Below, piece by piece: positions 62,601-64,000 of a stretch of DNA of 64,000 bases. The DNA lies in contig NC_088326.1 of the NCBI RefSeq assembly GCF_910592395.1, forward strand, positions 873,001 to 937,000. The letters are read 5' to 3'. A program made the position numbers and the translations under genes. The notes beneath the pieces are model-generated. The model made no database searches, was not told the origin of the DNA, and saw only the letters and a list, made by a program, of their open reading frames with translations. Origin of the DNA: Lineus longissimus (taxonomy: Eukaryota > Nemertea > Pilidiophora > Heteronemertea > Lineidae). The number at the start of each line of letters is the position of its first letter. Within the stretch, counting starts at the first letter, position 1.

Positions 62601-62963
62601 ATATAAATCTTCATCGAGCACAACACGATTAGGAGGAAAGCCATAACAACCAAGGCGTCATTGGTTATGGAGATTTATGGCCATTTTCCAGCGATCTCCA
62701 CTGATTTTATGGCCGAGTGAGAGTTTCCCGATACTCACAATAGGAATATCCGACCACAATCCACATGCTTCGTTAATCAGAGTTGAAGACATCTAAGGCC
62801 GAGACACAGCAGGTTGTGTATACCACTCAACTGAATTAGCCAAAGTAAGCAGCAAAGGTTGCATGGTACCGGACCCCAAACATCGCAATCTCTCACCTTT
62901 GATTGTCCTTGACCTCCACGACCTTTCCAAATGTTCCTTCCCCGAGGGTCCGTATAACTTCAT
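51215..62963 (-). CDS. CLK2: CLK2-like LAMMER dual-specificity kinase, catalytic domain (5' end beyond window)
   Basis: Exons: 62963-62897, 61992-61876, 61546-61456, 61268-61193, 61000-60906, 60709-60580, 60297-60215, 59901-59822, then one of 53782-53695 or 52646-52556, then 51418-51215 (TAG). Every phase matches, giving about 343 residues. Motifs in order: glycine loop [15 protein letters not shown] lysine LALKIIKN, helix-C LEINVLEK, hinge region [12 protein letters not shown], catalytic loop [38 protein letters not shown], and the LAMMER signature [11 protein letters not shown]. The C-lobe ends LKHPFFDAL, with SHSLSR at the C-terminus, echoing the human CLK2 end. CLKs phosphorylate SR proteins in the nucleus and control splicing. 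The RS-rich N-terminal exons are not in the window. The intron of about 6 kb before the alternative exons holds a Mutator-like element and a repeat cluster. Confidence 0.97.
52556..52646 (-). CDS. CLK2: CLK alternative exon, version 1 (KTKYFYHG type)
   Basis: 91 nt, acceptor TTTAAAG, donor GTAAGT, entry phase 2, exit phase 0. It encodes [20 protein letters not shown] followed by [10 protein letters not shown]. This corresponds to the CMGC-insert segment of human CLK2 (KQKYFYRGRLDWDENTSAGR), so it is the conventional version. It lies downstream of version 2 in transcription order. Confidence 0.9.
53695..53782 (-). CDS. CLK2: CLK alternative exon, version 2 (NGYFWHG type)
   Basis: 88 nt, acceptor CTTTCTTTTCTAAG, donor GTAAGT, with the same entry phase 2 and exit phase 0 as version 1. 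It encodes [20 protein letters not shown] followed by VRENCRPLH. It is one residue shorter and replaces KTKYFYH by NGYFWH, removing two lysines. Clear protein homology with modest DNA identity indicates an old exon duplication under selection. Confidence 0.9.
54424..54442. repeat. Poly(C) tract
   Basis: An uninterrupted C run of about 19. Similar C runs occur near 55466, 55747 and 57541, all in the same CLK intron; two of them lie inside the Mutator-like element. Confidence 0.8.
55000..55992. mobile_element. Mutator-like (MULE) non-autonomous element
   Basis: The left end GGGTAGTTGTAAAACAAGAA and about 50 further bases of CAGAAACGAAAC-type sequence are mirrored in reverse complement at the right end, with about one mismatch in 70. 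Immediately outside, TCTTTGGAC is present at 54991-54999 and again at 55993-56001, a perfect 9-bp target duplication. Long inverted ends starting GG and a 9-bp duplication are typical of Mutator-like elements. The 993-bp body has no transposase. It lies in the CLK intron. Confidence 0.85.
56749..59750 (+). repeat. Interspersed repeat cluster with about 300-bp tandem units
   Basis: Three related units lie at about 58800-59095, 59110-59400 and 59440-59635. Shared landmarks in order: a TTTGGCCCCCTGGTGGCCAA-like palindrome, ACCAAACTTCGGT, GGGTACATGTGTAC, a CAATAGTCATTGCAGTT-like string, GAAACGTGCC, and (in the first two) TTTGACCTCTGTGACCTTGA. The last landmark also occurs alone at about 56750. 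The array ends in a GAC microsatellite and then a hairpin, AGCTCACCTC-TGCTAA-GAGGTGAGCT (59721-59746), followed by AAAA. I recognise this as a common invertebrate interspersed-repeat type but cannot assign a class. Confidence 0.65.
59634..59702. repeat. (GAC)n microsatellite
   Basis: About 18 uninterrupted GAC/ACG triplets are flanked by GGACGACGG on both sides. It forms the 3' part of the interspersed repeat above. Confidence 0.9.
59963..60050 (+). mobile_element. tRNA-derived SINE head in a CLK intron
   Basis: An A-box-like TGGTGGAACAGTGGAAG and a B-box-like GTGGGTTCAAGACCC stand at tRNA spacing, and the T-arm stem pairs. The anticodon stem does not pair well, so a functional tRNA is unlikely. 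It lies in the 313-bp intron between the 60297-60215 and 59901-59822 exons, antisense to CLK. Confidence 0.55.
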
Positions 62964-64000
62964 CTGAAAGAGACGGGTGGAGAGCATTACAATCCAGTCT
63001 TACTGAGGTTTCACCAGTCTGTGGAAATACCAGAGGGCATGGACGCACACCTTTTGCGGAAAATGTCCTTTGTGTTTCAAAGCACTTTCCTTGCTATCGA
63101 CCCATGCTCATAGCATTTTTGGGTTATTCATCATCCAAGCCTCCACACGGCAGAAAATTTTAAAGCAGTGCGCACATTACTGGAATTTCCACAGACTGAC
63201 AGATCCCTGGAAAGTGCTAAAAGATTTGTTATTGAATGTATGGGTGTACAGAATGGTTTGGGAGAACACTTGACTATGTACTAGCATAGACTGCAGTACA
63301 TCTCCTATGTGTCAGTACGCTCTCTAAGTGTCCGAACACTTTTCTAAGTGCCACAACACTTTTCACTTCTCCCGCAAAGTGTTCATCTGACACTTTTGTT
63401 GACAATTGTCGAGTGTTGTTGTCCACAAAACACATAGGCTAAGAAATTCTAAATCCAGTGCTTACATTCAAGAAGATAGAATATGTAAACTGTGCAAGCC
63501 TCCTTATTGTCACTGCTCCGATTTGATTTTTGGTGGGTTGCCGAATCGGCATCTTAAATTGGCAAGGAAGTCGAAGGGAGAATCATTAGGGGGGGGGGGC
63601 ATTTTTAGTAGAACTGTTGTCGATTTCATCAGGTTTGATCCCTGGTTTGAGGATTCCTTCTGACTGTAAGTTTTAATCATTCTGTCTCTGACTGAAGTAC
63701 TATCATCCAGGGACAACTTGCTGGTTTGGGGAGGTGGGGGAAGGGGGGCTCCATTCGCTTACTAAGTGTGAGGCTATAGTATATGCTTTGTGAGGGGGAG
63801 GCTGTCATTTCAATTTGAATTGTTGAGAAGGCATGCAGCCCAATGGAATGGGGTGGGGTGGGGTGTTTCTAGATCCTTCAAGGGTTCTTCCTTCATGGAG
63901 AGAGAGACCAAGGGTATGCCAAGTGAAATACAAAGGATAGGAGGCAGTGGTTTAGGAAGACTCATGGAAAAGGCAGCAGTCTACAATGTGTTCAACGGAC
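62964..64000. other. CLK intron, no exon recognised
   Basis: The exon that should precede the glycine-loop exon was not found, so it must lie to the right of the window. Repeated AAGTGT/ACACTT strings occur at 63300-63420, with a G run near 63589 and G-rich sequence near 63730-63860. Confidence 0.5.

Overview
The window is invertebrate animal nuclear DNA: genes are split into short exons with GT/AG introns, coding density is low, and degenerate transposons and simple repeats fill the rest. I could not place the species. The palindrome TAGGCCTA is strikingly frequent, and the gene set is ordinary for a marine bilaterian.

Layout, left to right. The minus strand of 5.8-7.1 kb holds the first exons of a kinesin-3 motor gene (KIF13-like), which runs off the left edge. 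Next comes 9 kb of intergenic DNA with a minisatellite, a fold-back repeat, a pogo-type MITE and SINE pieces. From about 16.1 to 41.1 kb on the plus strand lies a cytosolic carboxypeptidase of the CCP2/CCP3 (AGBL2/AGBL3) type. It has an unrecognised coiled-coil N-terminal module, the complete M14 catalytic core, and a long low-complexity tail reached only if an exon with its own stop codon is spliced internally. A single J-domain exon lies antisense in its largest intron, and a piggyBac-like hairpin-array element lies in another. On the minus strand at 42.1-43.0 kb is a three-exon twin-CX9C gene matching the complex I assembly factor NDUFAF8. It is head to head with the four-exon acireductone dioxygenase ADI1 (44.3-45.7 kb, plus), and a transposon with perfect 39-bp inverted ends sits between them. 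From 63.0 down to 51.2 kb on the minus strand are ten constitutive-position exons of a CLK2-like LAMMER kinase, including a pair of alternative exons. The 5' exons of this gene lie beyond the right edge.

The genes do not form one pathway. CCP2/3 (tubulin deglutamylase family) and kinesin-3 both act on microtubules; NDUFAF8 and ADI1 are housekeeping genes of complex I assembly and methionine salvage; CLK phosphorylates SR splicing factors.

Most interesting observations: (1) two mutually exclusive exons encoding alternative kinase-insert segments of the CLK C-lobe, whose phases force inclusion of exactly one; (2) a six-unit array of RFX X-box-like sites with a 20-21 bp period, whose last unit is a perfect X-box containing a Kozak-quality ATG in frame with the carboxypeptidase; (3) a TTAA-flanked palindromic element made of seven tandem hairpins and interrupted by a retrotransposon fragment; (4) a Mutator-like element with a perfect 9-bp target duplication; (5) an AGGTCA-type repeat that appears to have entered the coding sequence of the carboxypeptidase domain. 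All exon calls are by eye, from reading frame, splice phase and family resemblance.
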